From DAOUGC01 sp034429695 (GTDB taxonomy: Bacteria; Chloroflexota; Anaerolineae; Anaerolineales; Anaerolineaceae): 24,665 nt of DNA. The stretch covers positions 1-24,665 of the forward strand of contig DAOUGC010000203.1 in the NCBI GenBank assembly GCA_034429695.1, given 5' to 3'. Numbering within the stretch: the stretch's first letter is position 1; each line of letters opens with the position of its first letter. The notes beneath the pieces were generated by a model. The model did no database searches. It was given only the letters and a program-made list of their open reading frames with translations, and was not told the DNA's origin. Below, piece by piece: positions 7,123-16,019 of this stretch. A program made the position numbers and the translations under genes.

Positions 7123-10100
7123 CGCGATGTATTTACCTCCTGTGCATTATTTACCAGATTGAGTGCAATCATCGCGCCAAGTTGGCGGCGAATATTCAGG
7201 TCATCAGGTGCAATTTTGGCAGCTCTGCGGAGCATCTCCTCAGCACCGGCATAATCCTTACTCTCGCGCAGGATCATGGCGGCTTCATAGTATGCTCGTT
7301 GATCGTTTGGAGCGATGCGGATGGCCTGTTGGTAGATCTTAAGCGCCTGGGCATCTTCGCGGCGTTCCTGATGGGTTCGCCCCAATTCCAGGTATGCATC
7401 CAGCCCCACAGGTGATTGACGAATGGCTTCACTGAGATAATGCACTGCCTGATCCAGTTGACCCGCATTGTGCTGCAAACGCCCCATTAACAAATTGAGA
7501 TCAGGTTGAACCGGGTCCAGCCGCAGAGCCGTGTGCAACACGCTCTTGGCACGATCTGTCTGGCCGAAGGCTGCCTCGGTTTGAGCAAGCATGGAAAGTA
7601 CTGCCATATTTTGAGGATCCCGGTCCGCGAGCTGGCGCAACAACGGCAGTGCAGCCTGCCCACCCTGGATCTGATGGATCAGGCGTGCCTTCTCCAGCAT
7701 CAATGGCAGGTCTGTCTCCACCAATTGGCTGTACTCGTCCAGCACTTCGAGCGCTTCACCCTGCCGTTGCTGGTGGGTCAGGACCTGAACAAGCATGAGA
7801 ATGCTTTCAGCATTATCAGGGTCCCTCAGCAATGCTTTGTGAGCATAATCATGGGCGAGTTCCAGTTTGCCCAGTTCCAGGGCAACCATGCCGCACAAGA
7901 GATACGGCTTGGGATCATGCACGTCAAAAGCCGCTGCCTTCTCACCACACACCAGGGCTTCCTGATGCTCTCCTGCCTGCCAGAAGGCCTGCCCCAACAG
8001 GAACCAGTACTCAGCCTCCTCGTTCTCCTGATATTCAGCCCGGTTGAGCAAATCGAGCGCCTTGCGCGGCATCTGTTCCAACAGATAAATTCGGCTCAGT
8101 TGCAGCGCATACTGCCGATTATCTGGTGCAAAATGAACCGCCTGTTCAAAATGCGCGATTGCCTTTTCAACAAGCTGAATTTCCATCGAAATACGGGCAG
8201 CCCAGGCCTGCCATGCAGCTTCATCCTGCCAGAGAGCGAGTGCATGCTCCAGGTCTGCGAGCGCGGCATCCATGTCACCGGCTTTTTCATGCAATCTGGC
8301 CATCACAACATGGTTAATTGCATGGTTTGGTTGGATCTCCATCAGGCGGGTGGCATACTCGATTCCCCGCTCCACCTCATTATCACAACACGCCAGTGCC
8401 AGTTGGGTCAATATTTCGGGGGTCTCCTCCACCTGGCTGGCAACCTGCATTGCGGCAGCAGTATTACCCAACCCGCGCAGCACCATGATCAGCGCAGCCG
8501 CATCATCCGCAGTGGTGATCGTTTCAGCCAGAGAGCGTACACTGGCAGGTCCAGGATGGAATGCCGCCTCACAACGAGCCTTCCACCCTTTAACATTATT
8601 CCCCAGGTGTTCTGCCCGCGAAAGTGCAGCCTGAACAGCACCATATTCGCTCTCCGCAAGGCTCTCATCACCCGGTAAACGCCGGACGATTTCCAGCTCA
8701 TGGCGCAACCGCTGTTGCTCAGCAATGTGAATACGCAAACGCCCCTGTTCCAGCGGCAGCAATGCCGATGTGGTCATCTTTCTGCTGGCCAGATCGATGG
8801 ATTGCAGCGCCAGCAACCAGTTGCCAACTTCATATGCGGCGCGCGACACCCAAAGATCAACATCCAGCCACAGCTCAGGGTCGAACTTGAAGTTGAACAG
8901 GGGCCCATAGTAAGCTGCAGACTCATCCGTCACATCCGGCAGGCTGGTTAATGCCCTCGCCATGGTTTCGGCTGCTTTCATGGTTTCCCCGCTGCGCGCT
9001 AGTAATCGCGCCCAATCCAGCAGCAAGCGGGGATGGTCCTGCACACTCCCAACCTGGTTTTGCAGGATCTGCAGCGCAGTTCCGGTGTCTCCATCATCCA
9101 ATGCCATTTCAACCCGCAAAGCCACCCAGTGCTTCCAGGCGTCTTCAATGGTGTCGGGTAAACGATCACCGGACAGCGAGTCAATGGTCTGTTTCGCCTG
9201 GTCAATATCGTTCAAGTGCAGGTACAAACTGCTTGTCACCACACGCAGTCCAATATTATCCGGGTGTTCCTTCAATGCCGACTGGAAGTATTCGACCGCT
9301 TCAGCCAGGTTGCCCATTCGTCGCATCAGGCATCCAAAACGCAAGTAAATGGCGCCAGAATCCTCCAGTGATGAGATCCAATCCTCTGCCTCGATCTGTA
9401 CAGGTGATGGATTGCCGGAGCGGATTTGTACTGCCTGTTCCAGACAGGCAAACGCAGCCTGGGTTCGCCCCAGAGCGGTTAATAGATCTGCCTGAAATAC
9501 GTGGAAGTTGACTGCTTCAGGAGAATTCTGAATGGCGTTTTGCGTTACCTGCAAGGCATCTTCAAGCTGCCCCATTTGTGCCATTAATTGTGCTATTTCA
9601 AACAGCAAACCGGCGGATGGGTTGGAACTGAAACTGACTGCCTGTTGCAGACAGGAGAGCGCCAGGCCGGTTTCCTGCATACGCAGGTAACAGTAAGCCG
9701 CCTGACGTAAGTGGTCGGGTGACAAATCAGTCAGATCCATCAAGCGCAGCAGACCGGCTTTTGCCGAGTCAAGTTCACCCAGTTGCAGATGCAACCCAAT
9801 CAGGCGCAACCAGTAATCAGGGTTGTCAGGGGCAAGCTGGGTGGCGCATTGCAACGCATCCACTGCATCCCAATCAGCCCCAAGCTGGATGGCAACCCCG
9901 GCAAACCAGGTCAATGTATCCAGGTCAGATGGAGCCAGACGGTGGGCATAACGGGCTGCCTGCATGGCTTCCTGTGGGAGTTCGGCAGCCTTATATGCTT
10001 CACACATCAAACGCTGCAAATAAACTGAATCCGGATGTGCCATGGCTGCCTCTTCCAATGCCGCCAGGGCAGCGGCAGTTTGTCCCGTTTCCAGGGCAGC

Positions 10101-12449
10101 CCTGCCCCAGCCACTCTGCACACGCCATCGCCATTCCATATCGCGCGCCCTGGCATCTTCCACAAGGGTGGAGTACAACTCAGCGGCGCTTTGCCAGTTG
10201 CCGCGCATTCCTTGAATTTCTGCCAGCAATAAACGGGCTTCAAAATCATCCGGCCGGATGGCAAGTGCCTTGCCAACCGCTTGTTGTGCATTGACCAAAC
10301 GGGCAATATCAGCCTGTGACAGGGGCATCAGTACCCGGCGCCAGTCGGAACACAGGGTTTCAGCGTACAACATCAGTCGGTCAAAATCAGGTGTTGGTGT
10401 CTGTAAAGCAACCTCAAGTGAACGTACCGCTGCCTCTTCATCCCCCAGGTTTAGTAATACGCGCCCCTCAAGGTACGCCAATTCAGAGTCTGATGGCCAG
10501 TTTTGTCTTGCAGTCTCCAGCACCTGGCTGACTTCCTCCATCTGACCCAGGCTGAACAGCGTATTTGCCAGTTGGGTGGTCACCTCGTAGGATTCAGGTG
10601 TAAGGCTGGCTGCCCGTTTCAGGAATGGCAGCGCCTCTGAGTAGAGATTGAATGCCAGACAGGTGGTCGCCAGGCGGTAATTAAGTTCGGTGGAGTTTGG
10701 TGCAGACAGGATTGCCGCCCGCAGGGTTTCCAGTGCCCGCAGGGGTTCATCCATGCGCTCATAACAATCCGCCAGTCTCATCCATCCGACTGCATCAGTC
10801 GGTTGCAAGAGAGTGGCTTTTCCATAATACCTGGCGGCTTCCTTCCAGTTTTCCAGCCGGTAATAAGCATCACCCACCATGCCGTTGATGGCGCCATGAT
10901 TGGGATACTGCTCAAGCAAATCAAGCCCTTGCTGGAGTGCCAGGGTTGATTCACCACAATTTACAGCATCCACCAGGTACGCCAGTCGATCCTCCAAAAC
11001 AGGCACACCCAATTGTGAATTTAAGTATTGTCTTACCTCAAACGCCTGACGCCACATCTCGCAGCGTTCATAGATTTCTGCCAGTCGGCGGTGCCGGCCG
11101 ATGCCTTCAGGATCGAGGACGATTGCCATGCGGGTGTAGTCCAGAGCCTGCTCCAGATTACCCAGGTTCAACAGCAATTCTGCCGCCAGATCGATCAGCT
11201 CAAGATCCGCAGGCCTGCTTTGCAACAGCAACAGGCATAATTGCAGGGCTTCATGGTCCAAACCAAGGTCCATCAACGTATGCACATACGTCGATGGCGA
11301 CCAGGTGATCGCATTCCTTGGGGCAGGCTCTTCCAGGCCCATGCTGTAATGGCCTATCCATTCACCCACTGCCTTGCGCGCGCTCTCAATGGCTTCTTCG
11401 CGCTCACCGGCTTTTGCCTGGGATACCGTTTGCTCCATCAACTTTTGCACGGGGCCATGAGCCAGTTCAGCATCCTGCATATTCCTGGCTTCCACGGGCA
11501 GGTCGGCCTGGTCGCCGGATGGAATGGCAGCCATTTGAGCATGAATACCCGCCATCCACGAAATTGCCAGTTTACGCGCATTTGCCAGTGCCAGCAGCGC
11601 CTGTTCATCATCTCCGGCAAATCTCAGCAGGGAGGATTTATGTTCCAGATCAACCGCCGTACGGAAGATGTCTTCCGATTGGCGACCATCCACCAGGTAA
11701 TCATCCACTGAAAGCGCATCCAACCCATGCGCACCCAGCAATTGTTGCGCCAGGTTCATCACCATTTGAACTTCACCCTGCAGATTGAGCAGACGCAACC
11801 ATTGTGACTGCATCTGCCGGGTCAATCCGCCAAGCAATCCCAGCAACTGGCGAATCCGGTCTTCCATCGTGATTGGATTGCTCAACAGAACATGATTGAC
11901 CAGGCGCATGGCAAGGTCTTTGTTTGAGCCGCTCATCACCTGGGAGAGCATTGCAGATCCATCCGGGATCATGCTGTACAGACAGGCAAGCGGGGTCTGC
12001 CATACTTGCATCAATCGCGCCCCAGGCACGCCACTCTCCACAAACAACTCCTCGCCCAACCCATCCCATGTTTTGGTGACACGGCGGCGTTCCCGCAGGG
12101 CAATTGCCACCAGCCCGGCTTCCTCCAGTGTGGCGCACAATTCGTTCTGGCGGATTTTTTCCTCAAATACCTGTAATGCCTGCTGCCTGATGGTCTTTTC
12201 CAGGGCAGGCAGATCTTCAACCGCCAGTTGCGATGCTGTAAACCCACTTCCCAGCGCCCTTAATGCCAGATTGCCAGGCTGCCAGTCTTCACTTGCGGTG
12301 GATGATTGATCAACAAGCGCCTGGAAAACACCTTCCCTTTGCAGCCCAGACCAAACCAGGGGGTCTCTACGTAAAGCAGCCAGCACTCTGGCGGCTGGCT
12401 CTGCTGAAATGGACTGTTGTAAAAATAAAAGCAGATCAGAGAGGTTCAT
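7119..12449 (-). CDS. Giant tetratricopeptide-repeat (TPR) protein, 1,776 aa
   Basis: An all-helical protein with no signal peptide or transmembrane segment. The N-terminal ~300 residues are helical but not recognisably TPR. From about residue 385 to the C-terminus there are near-continuous ~34-residue TPR units, e.g. AINGMVGDAYYRLENWKEAA, AYLEGRVLLNLGDEEAAVRS and LNLLMGRLQHNAGQLDQAV; that span would fit roughly 35-40 units if uninterrupted. No enzymatic motif is visible. Such superhelices bind peptides or partner proteins, so a scaffold or substrate-recognition role for the co-encoded peptidase is a reasonable inference. The start ATG follows GGAG at 5 nt. It lies 47 bp downstream of the small membrane protein gene and overlaps the peptidase gene by 4 bp (ATGA). 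The operon probably depends on the sigma-54 promoter at 12,856-12,871. Confidence 0.9.
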   Translation of the reverse strand: MNLSDLLLFLQQSISAEPAARVLAALRRDPLVWSGLQREGVFQALVDQSSTASEDWQPGNLALRALGSGFTASQLAVEDLPALEKTIRQQALQVFEEKIRQNELCATLEEAGLVAIALRERRRVTKTWDGLGEELFVESGVPGARLMQVWQTPLACLYSMIPDGSAMLSQVMSGSNKDLAMRLVNHVLLSNPITMEDRIRQLLGLLGGLTRQMQSQWLRLLNLQGEVQMVMNLAQQLLGAHGLDALSVDDYLVDGRQSEDIFRTAVDLEHKSSLLRFAGDDEQALLALANARKLAISWMAGIHAQMAAIPSGDQADLPVEARNMQDAELAHGPVQKLMEQTVSQAKAGEREEAIESARKAVGEWIGHYSMGLEEPAPRNAITWSPSTYVHTLMDLGLDHEALQLCLLLLQSRPADLELIDLAAELLLNLGNLEQALDYTRMAIVLDPEGIGRHRRLAEIYERCEMWRQAFEVRQYLNSQLGVPVLEDRLAYLVDAVNCGESTLALQQGLDLLEQYPNHGAINGMVGDAYYRLENWKEAARYYGKATLLQPTDAVGWMRLADCYERMDEPLRALETLRAAILSAPNSTELNYRLATTCLAFNLYSEALPFLKRAASLTPESYEVTTQLANTLFSLGQMEEVSQVLETARQNWPSDSELAYLEGRVLLNLGDEEAAVRSLEVALQTPTPDFDRLMLYAETLCSDWRRVLMPLSQADIARLVNAQQAVGKALAIRPDDFEARLLLAEIQGMRGNWQSAAELYSTLVEDARARDMEWRWRVQSGWGRAALETGQTAAALAALEEAAMAHPDSVYLQRLMCEAYKAAELPQEAMQAARYAHRLAPSDLDTLTWFAGVAIQLGADWDAVDALQCATQLAPDNPDYWLRLIGLHLQLGELDSAKAGLLRLMDLTDLSPDHLRQAAYCYLRMQETGLALSCLQQAVSFSSNPSAGLLFEIAQLMAQMGQLEDALQVTQNAIQNSPEAVNFHVFQADLLTALGRTQAAFACLEQAVQIRSGNPSPVQIEAEDWISSLEDSGAIYLRFGCLMRRMGNLAEAVEYFQSALKEHPDNIGLRVVTSSLYLHLNDIDQAKQTIDSLSGDRLPDTIEDAWKHWVALRVEMALDDGDTGTALQILQNQVGSVQDHPRLLLDWARLLARSGETMKAAETMARALTSLPDVTDESAAYYGPLFNFKFDPELWLDVDLWVSRAAYEVGNWLLALQSIDLASRKMTTSALLPLEQGRLRIHIAEQQRLRHELEIVRRLPGDESLAESEYGAVQAALSRAEHLGNNVKGWKARCEAAFHPGPASVRSLAETITTADDAAALIMVLRGLGNTAAAMQVASQVEETPEILTQLALACCDNEVERGIEYATRLMEIQPNHAINHVVMARLHEKAGDMDAALADLEHALALWQDEAAWQAWAARISMEIQLVEKAIAHFEQAVHFAPDNRQYALQLSRIYLLEQMPRKALDLLNRAEYQENEEAEYWFLLGQAFWQAGEHQEALVCGEKAAAFDVHDPKPYLLCGMVALELGKLELAHDYAHKALLRDPDNAESILMLVQVLTHQQRQGEALEVLDEYSQLVETDLPLMLEKARLIHQIQGGQAALPLLRQLADRDPQNMAVLSMLAQTEAAFGQTDRAKSVLHTALRLDPVQPDLNLLMGRLQHNAGQLDQAVHYLSEAIRQSPVGLDAYLELGRTHQERREDAQALKIYQQAIRIAPNDQRAYYEAAMILRESKDYAGAEEMLRRAAKIAPDDLNIRRQLGAMIALNLVNNAQEVNTSR

Positions 12450-12496
12450 ATTTACTCCGGGCGCTTATATGGATCGCAGATGGAAAACAACCCAAC

Positions 12497-12817
12497 CTAC
12501 ATGATTTGTCGTAGAAGGAAGTATGCCGCCAGGATCAGGCCAAACCCACACAGAAACAGGAACATCCCCACTCCTGATGTGGTTTGAACAAGTTGATTAA
12601 GTGAGTCAAGAAGAGAGGAAGCATTGCCAACCAGGCCAACCACATCTTCGGCAATGCCTTTTTGCGCCATCCGAACCGTCTGATCCGCGATGACCCGTAA
12701 ATCATCGGAGACAACTTTGGAAATCAAGATGAAAACACCGATCCCCACTGAAGCCACGCCAATGATGAACAAACTGACACTCATGGTCAGAACCAGATCA
12801 TAAACCGAAAGCGACAT
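12497..12817 (-). CDS. Small two-helix membrane protein, first gene of the sigma-54 operon
   Basis: A 106-residue protein of no family I recognise. There are two hydrophobic segments, at about residues 12-35 and 82-102. The ~46-residue stretch between them is amphipathic and mixed-charge (SDDLRVIADQTVRMAQKGIAEDV...). Both termini are therefore predicted on the same side of the membrane. A strong ribosome binding site, GGGAGGTG, lies 5 nt before the ATG. The gene starts 28 nt from the predicted sigma-54 transcription start and is followed after 47 bp by the giant TPR gene. Its position suggests that it anchors or receives the TPR/peptidase proteins at the membrane; that is inference only. Confidence 0.85.
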   Translation of the reverse strand: MSLSVYDLVLTMSVSLFIIGVASVGIGVFILISKVVSDDLRVIADQTVRMAQKGIAEDVVGLVGNASSLLDSLNQLVQTTSGVGMFLFLCGFGLILAAYFLLRQIM

Positions 12818-12855
12818 GAAAACACCTCCCGAGTTATTGTCTCTAGAGGTGTTGT

Positions 12856-12871
12856 TGCAAGAGTTGTGCCA
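12856..12871 (-). promoter_or_regulatory. Sigma-54 (-24/-12) promoter of the membrane protein-TPR-peptidase operon
   Basis: On the minus strand the 16 bp read TGGCACA-ACTC-TTGCA. This matches the sigma-54 consensus TGGCAC(G/A)-N4-TTGC(A/T) at every conserved base, with the invariant GG and GC at the required spacing. It lies in the 65-bp gap between the activator stop (12,883) and the membrane-protein start (12,817). A start about 12 nt downstream (near 12,845) would give a 28-nt leader that contains the GGGAGGTG ribosome binding site. rpoN and a sigma-54 activator are encoded immediately upstream. Confidence 0.88.
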
Positions 12872-12882
12872 GGTATTTTCTT

Positions 12883-14055
12883 TTATCCGCCTCGGGTGAT
12901 ATCCGCCGGAAGATGGGCCAGATCAATACAGGGATCATCGCAGAACAACATGGCGCGTTCAATGGAATTGCGCAATTCGCGAATGTTTCCCGGCCAGTTG
13001 TAATTCATTAACGCTTCCATGGCGCGTGGGGTGACATCGGAGATATTTACCCCCAAACGCGGGTTAATTTCGCGAATGAAGTAACCCACCAATTCTGGAA
13101 TGTCAGCTTTTCGTTCACGCAAAGGGGGAATATGCAAATCAACCACTTTAAGGCGGTAATACAGATCTTCGCGAAACTGATTGTCTTTGATCATGGTGGG
13201 CAAGTGACGGTTGGAAGCAGCAACAATTTCAACATCCACCTGGATCAGGTTGGTTCCGCCCACTCTTCTAAAAGCGCGTTCTTCTATTGCGCGCAATAAT
13301 TTCGCCTGGATATCCACCGGCATGGATGAAATTTCATCAAGAAATAACACACCCCCATCTGCGACTTCCATCAAACCGTGTTTGCGTTTTTCTGCTCCGG
13401 TGAATGCGCCCGCCTCATATCCAAACAACTCTGATTCCAATACGGTCGGTTGAATGGCTGCGCAATTAATGGCGATATATGATTTCTTGGCGCGAGGACC
13501 ACTGGAATAAATGTATCGTGCCAGCACATCCTTGCCAGTGCCGGTCTCACCCGTGATCAACACCGAAACGGATGCTGCTGCCGCCCTTTGTGACAATGCA
13601 ATCACCGTTTTCATTTCAGGAGTGTTGCCCACAATAAAAGTCGCCCCCTGATTTTGCGTCTGCCGTAGATGTTCCAGCTCCCGACGCATGGTGATCATCA
13701 ATGCTGCTTTTTGAATGGATTGCACCAGTTCTGGCAACTGCACCGGCTTGGTGATGAAATCGTGTGCACCGTTCTTCATGGCTTCAACCGCCATTTCAAT
13801 ATCACCATAGGCAGTAAAGAGGATGATCGGGGGCCTGACCGGCATGTGCGCTGTTTCGTACAGCATATTGGGGCCGTAGCCGTCCGGCAGGGTCACATCC
13901 ATTAACACCACGTCACATTCCCCCTGCAACACAATCGGACGCGCCTCGCCAAACGTGGCAGCCTTCAATACCTCATATCCTGCGCCCTGCAAGTAATCAC
14001 CGATAAAGGTTCGGGCATTTTCCTCATCATCAACGATTAACACGGTAATTGCCAT
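12883..14055 (-). CDS. NtrC-family sigma-54 activating response regulator lacking the Fis/HTH DNA-binding domain
   Basis: Couples phosphorylation to ATP-driven remodelling of sigma-54 RNA polymerase. The receiver domain covers residues 1-120, with the phospho-acceptor D53 (LMDVTLPD), T81 and K103. The AAA+ domain covers ~138-365: Walker A GETGTGKD (169-176), the sigma-54-contacting GAFTGA loop (216-221), Walker B GGVLFLDE (234-241), FREDLYYRLKV, and NWPGNIRELRNSIERA. The protein ends at residue 390, only about 25 residues after the WPGN(I)REL motif, so the usual ~50-residue HTH_8 domain is absent; typical NtrC-like regulators are ~450-470 residues. No downstream frame could restore it, because the sigma-54 promoter and next gene follow at once. 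The start overlaps the kinase stop by 1 bp (TGATG), so this is its cognate regulator. It probably acts from solution, as HTH-less FlgR of Helicobacter does. Confidence 0.95.
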   Translation of the reverse strand: MAITVLIVDDEENARTFIGDYLQGAGYEVLKAATFGEARPIVLQGECDVVLMDVTLPDGYGPNMLYETAHMPVRPPIILFTAYGDIEMAVEAMKNGAHDFITKPVQLPELVQSIQKAALMITMRRELEHLRQTQNQGATFIVGNTPEMKTVIALSQRAAAASVSVLITGETGTGKDVLARYIYSSGPRAKKSYIAINCAAIQPTVLESELFGYEAGAFTGAEKRKHGLMEVADGGVLFLDEISSMPVDIQAKLLRAIEERAFRRVGGTNLIQVDVEIVAASNRHLPTMIKDNQFREDLYYRLKVVDLHIPPLRERKADIPELVGYFIREINPRLGVNISDVTPRAMEALMNYNWPGNIRELRNSIERAMLFCDDPCIDLAHLPADITRGG

Positions 14056-16019
14056 CAGACATTCTCCATTTTTGTCGGTTCAGAAATGATGGGAAGCAGT
14101 ATATGAAACATGGTACCACCCGGAAAACTGTTCACCCAGATACTGCCTTGATGTGCCGAGATGATCCGCTTGGTAATCGCCAGCCCCAGACCAGTACCTT
14201 TTGATTTACCGGTAACAAACGGCTCAAAAATTCGCTCGCGTAATTCATCCGGAATACCGGGTCCTGTATCCGAAATCATCACCTCAAGCTGCGGTCGGTT
14301 GGAAAGTTCCTGATTGGGGGCAATTCGGATGGATAGAACCCCTCCCTGATTGCTCATCGCCTCAACTGCGTTACTGATCAGGTTGATGAATACCTGTTCC
14401 AGTGCTCGCAGGTCACCCAGAACTTTTGGCAAGCCAGGATTCATCTGGTAATTCAATTTTACTTTTAAACGTGTGAAGCGTGGCATCCAGCGGTCAACTA
14501 TCCGCTTGATCAGCAGATTCATGTCAACCGGCACAAATGTATTCTCCATTGGACGTGAGAATGACAGCACCGACTCCATTAAATGATCCAACCGGGTGCA
14601 ATCTCCCAGCATTTTTCCAATCGATTCCAGTTGCGGATCCCCTGGCTGCAAGCGGGTTTCCATCAGCTGCAAACCTGCCGAAATGTTATTAATGGGGTTG
14701 CGAACTTCATGGGCAAACATGGCCGTAAATTGCCCCAGGTAGGCGCTGTGTTCCAATTGCTTGGCATGTACACGAATTTCCATATCATTACTGATGTCAT
14801 TGATCAGAATGATAATCGCCAGGATGGCGTTATTGTCGATCACTGGCAACACCTGAACCTCAGCCGGAAATATCTCACCATCTCTGCGATGCAGTGAAAG
14901 ATGGGGGAAATCGTTGGTGGGCTTGCCCTGAATGGCTGCTTCAAGAGCGGGCAACAACGCATCAGAACCGATCAGAATATTTTCAACCGGCTGACTTTTG
15001 ACTTCCCATTGCATGTAACCCAACATTCCTTCGGCACTGTTATTGAGCGCGGCAATTTTTAAATCTGGCTGCAAAATGATGATACCCTGCACCGAATTAT
15101 TGATCACTGTTTCAGATATGGCGCTCTGATGCCTGAGACTGGCATTTTGTTGTTCCAGGTTATCCACCCTGACACAATTTTGCAACATGCTTGTTATCAG
15201 CTCACCAATAAAGGACAGAGACTGGGGCAGGTGATCGGATGGTTGCATCCCGGCATCGCCCACCACAAGCAAGCCTATCATGGCCTGGTTCTGGCCCAAC
15301 GGAGTGGAAGCCACGTAAGACAAACCGCACACCCTTCCGGCGCGTTGAACTTCAGCAGTATGCTTTCTCCCAGCCTGCCATATGGTGGTTGTGGATAAGC
15401 GGATCAAATCTGCATAAGACACTTCGTCCGGGAATACACGGTCGTCATCTTTTTTGGCAATACATCTTAATATGGGAAAATCCGGCACAGCCTGATACAG
15501 ACACACCACCCGGCTTGAGGTAATCAATCCGGTCAGTTCAATGGCTTTGTCAAGCGCATCGGGAAGATCCACATTACTGGTCAGCCGGGAAAGTTCGTAG
15601 AGTGCCTTGTAATGCAGCGCCAGCTCTTCGTGAGAAAGCTCTTTTTCTTCCTCGATCAGGTTAAAGGTAACCAAATGACATGTATCAAAAATGGGAACGC
15701 ACATTCCAATGCGGGCCTGGGTTGCCACGCGCTGCCTGCGATTGATGCTCACTTCCATTCCGGCACTGGCGGCATCCAATCTGCCGGGTTCCAGTTCTGG
15801 AGTTAATGACGATAATGGAGCGCCAACCAGATCCTGTCCGGTTGCGCCCCATATCTTCGCCAAGGGATTATTCACCATCAATATGGTGTTACGTTGTCGA
15901 TCCACCAGAACCGTTGGTGTACCTATTTCATTGATGAGCACTTCCACATCCACCAGATAATCAGTGGGTTTTCGGGAAAGAAAGTTGAGAATGGATGAGG
16001 TTGCTCCAAACCGATTCAT
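14055..16019 (-). CDS. Soluble PAS-GAF-PAS sensor histidine kinase
   Basis: A 654-residue kinase without transmembrane segments, so it senses a cytoplasmic signal. Domains in order are an N-terminal PAS (~24-120), a GAF (~135-285), a second PAS (~300-412), a HisKA dimerisation helix with FAHEVRNP (phospho-acceptor H437), and an HATPase_c domain (~530-642). The HATPase_c domain has N-box NLISNAVEA (N550), G1 DTGPGIP (584-590), the F box IFEPFVTGKSKGTG and G2 GTGLGL. The domain order resembles NtrB-type partners of sigma-54 activators. Its ATG overlaps the rpoN stop by 4 bp (ATGA), and its own stop overlaps the activator start by 1 bp, which strongly suggests one signalling unit. I see no haem, flavin or iron-sulphur ligand motif that would name the ligand of the PAS or GAF domains. 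Confidence 0.93.
   Translation of the reverse strand: MNRFGATSSILNFLSRKPTDYLVDVEVLINEIGTPTVLVDRQRNTILMVNNPLAKIWGATGQDLVGAPLSSLTPELEPGRLDAASAGMEVSINRRQRVATQARIGMCVPIFDTCHLVTFNLIEEEKELSHEELALHYKALYELSRLTSNVDLPDALDKAIELTGLITSSRVVCLYQAVPDFPILRCIAKKDDDRVFPDEVSYADLIRLSTTTIWQAGRKHTAEVQRAGRVCGLSYVASTPLGQNQAMIGLLVVGDAGMQPSDHLPQSLSFIGELITSMLQNCVRVDNLEQQNASLRHQSAISETVINNSVQGIIILQPDLKIAALNNSAEGMLGYMQWEVKSQPVENILIGSDALLPALEAAIQGKPTNDFPHLSLHRRDGEIFPAEVQVLPVIDNNAILAIIILINDISNDMEIRVHAKQLEHSAYLGQFTAMFAHEVRNPINNISAGLQLMETRLQPGDPQLESIGKMLGDCTRLDHLMESVLSFSRPMENTFVPVDMNLLIKRIVDRWMPRFTRLKVKLNYQMNPGLPKVLGDLRALEQVFINLISNAVEAMSNQGGVLSIRIAPNQELSNRPQLEVMISDTGPGIPDELRERIFEPFVTGKSKGTGLGLAITKRIISAHQGSIWVNSFPGGTMFHILLPIISEPTKMENV

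Noticed and set aside
7506..8678. 390-codon plus-strand frame antisense to the TPR gene
   Set aside because: The opposite strand has a continuous 1,776-codon TPR frame with clear repeats and good initiation signals; the antisense frame has no recognisable domain or ribosome binding site.
11738..11752. Another -24/-12-like match on the minus strand, TGGCGCAACAATTGC
   Set aside because: It lies inside the giant TPR gene, where it encodes the common TPR-like stretch LAQQLL. No gene starts downstream, so it is best explained by codon composition.
3934..12449. Equating the TPR plus peptidase pair with the TPR-CHAT protease of CRISPR type III-E (Craspase)
   Set aside because: Both use a TPR arm and a clan CD protease, but the catalytic domain here reads as C25 and there is no gRAMP effector, CRISPR array or Cas gene in the window. 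The similarity is only architectural.
12821..12853. 8-bp inverted repeat (AACACCTC / GAGGTGTT) that could sequester the ribosome binding site of the small membrane protein
   Set aside because: The outer arm (12,846-12,853) lies upstream of the start predicted from the sigma-54 promoter, so it would not be in the mRNA. It would only matter for read-through transcripts.
12817..12900. Frameshift explanation for the missing HTH of the sigma-54 activator
   Set aside because: Only 65 bp separate the stop from the next gene and they are occupied by the -24/-12 promoter and leader; no frame there encodes a helix-turn-helix.
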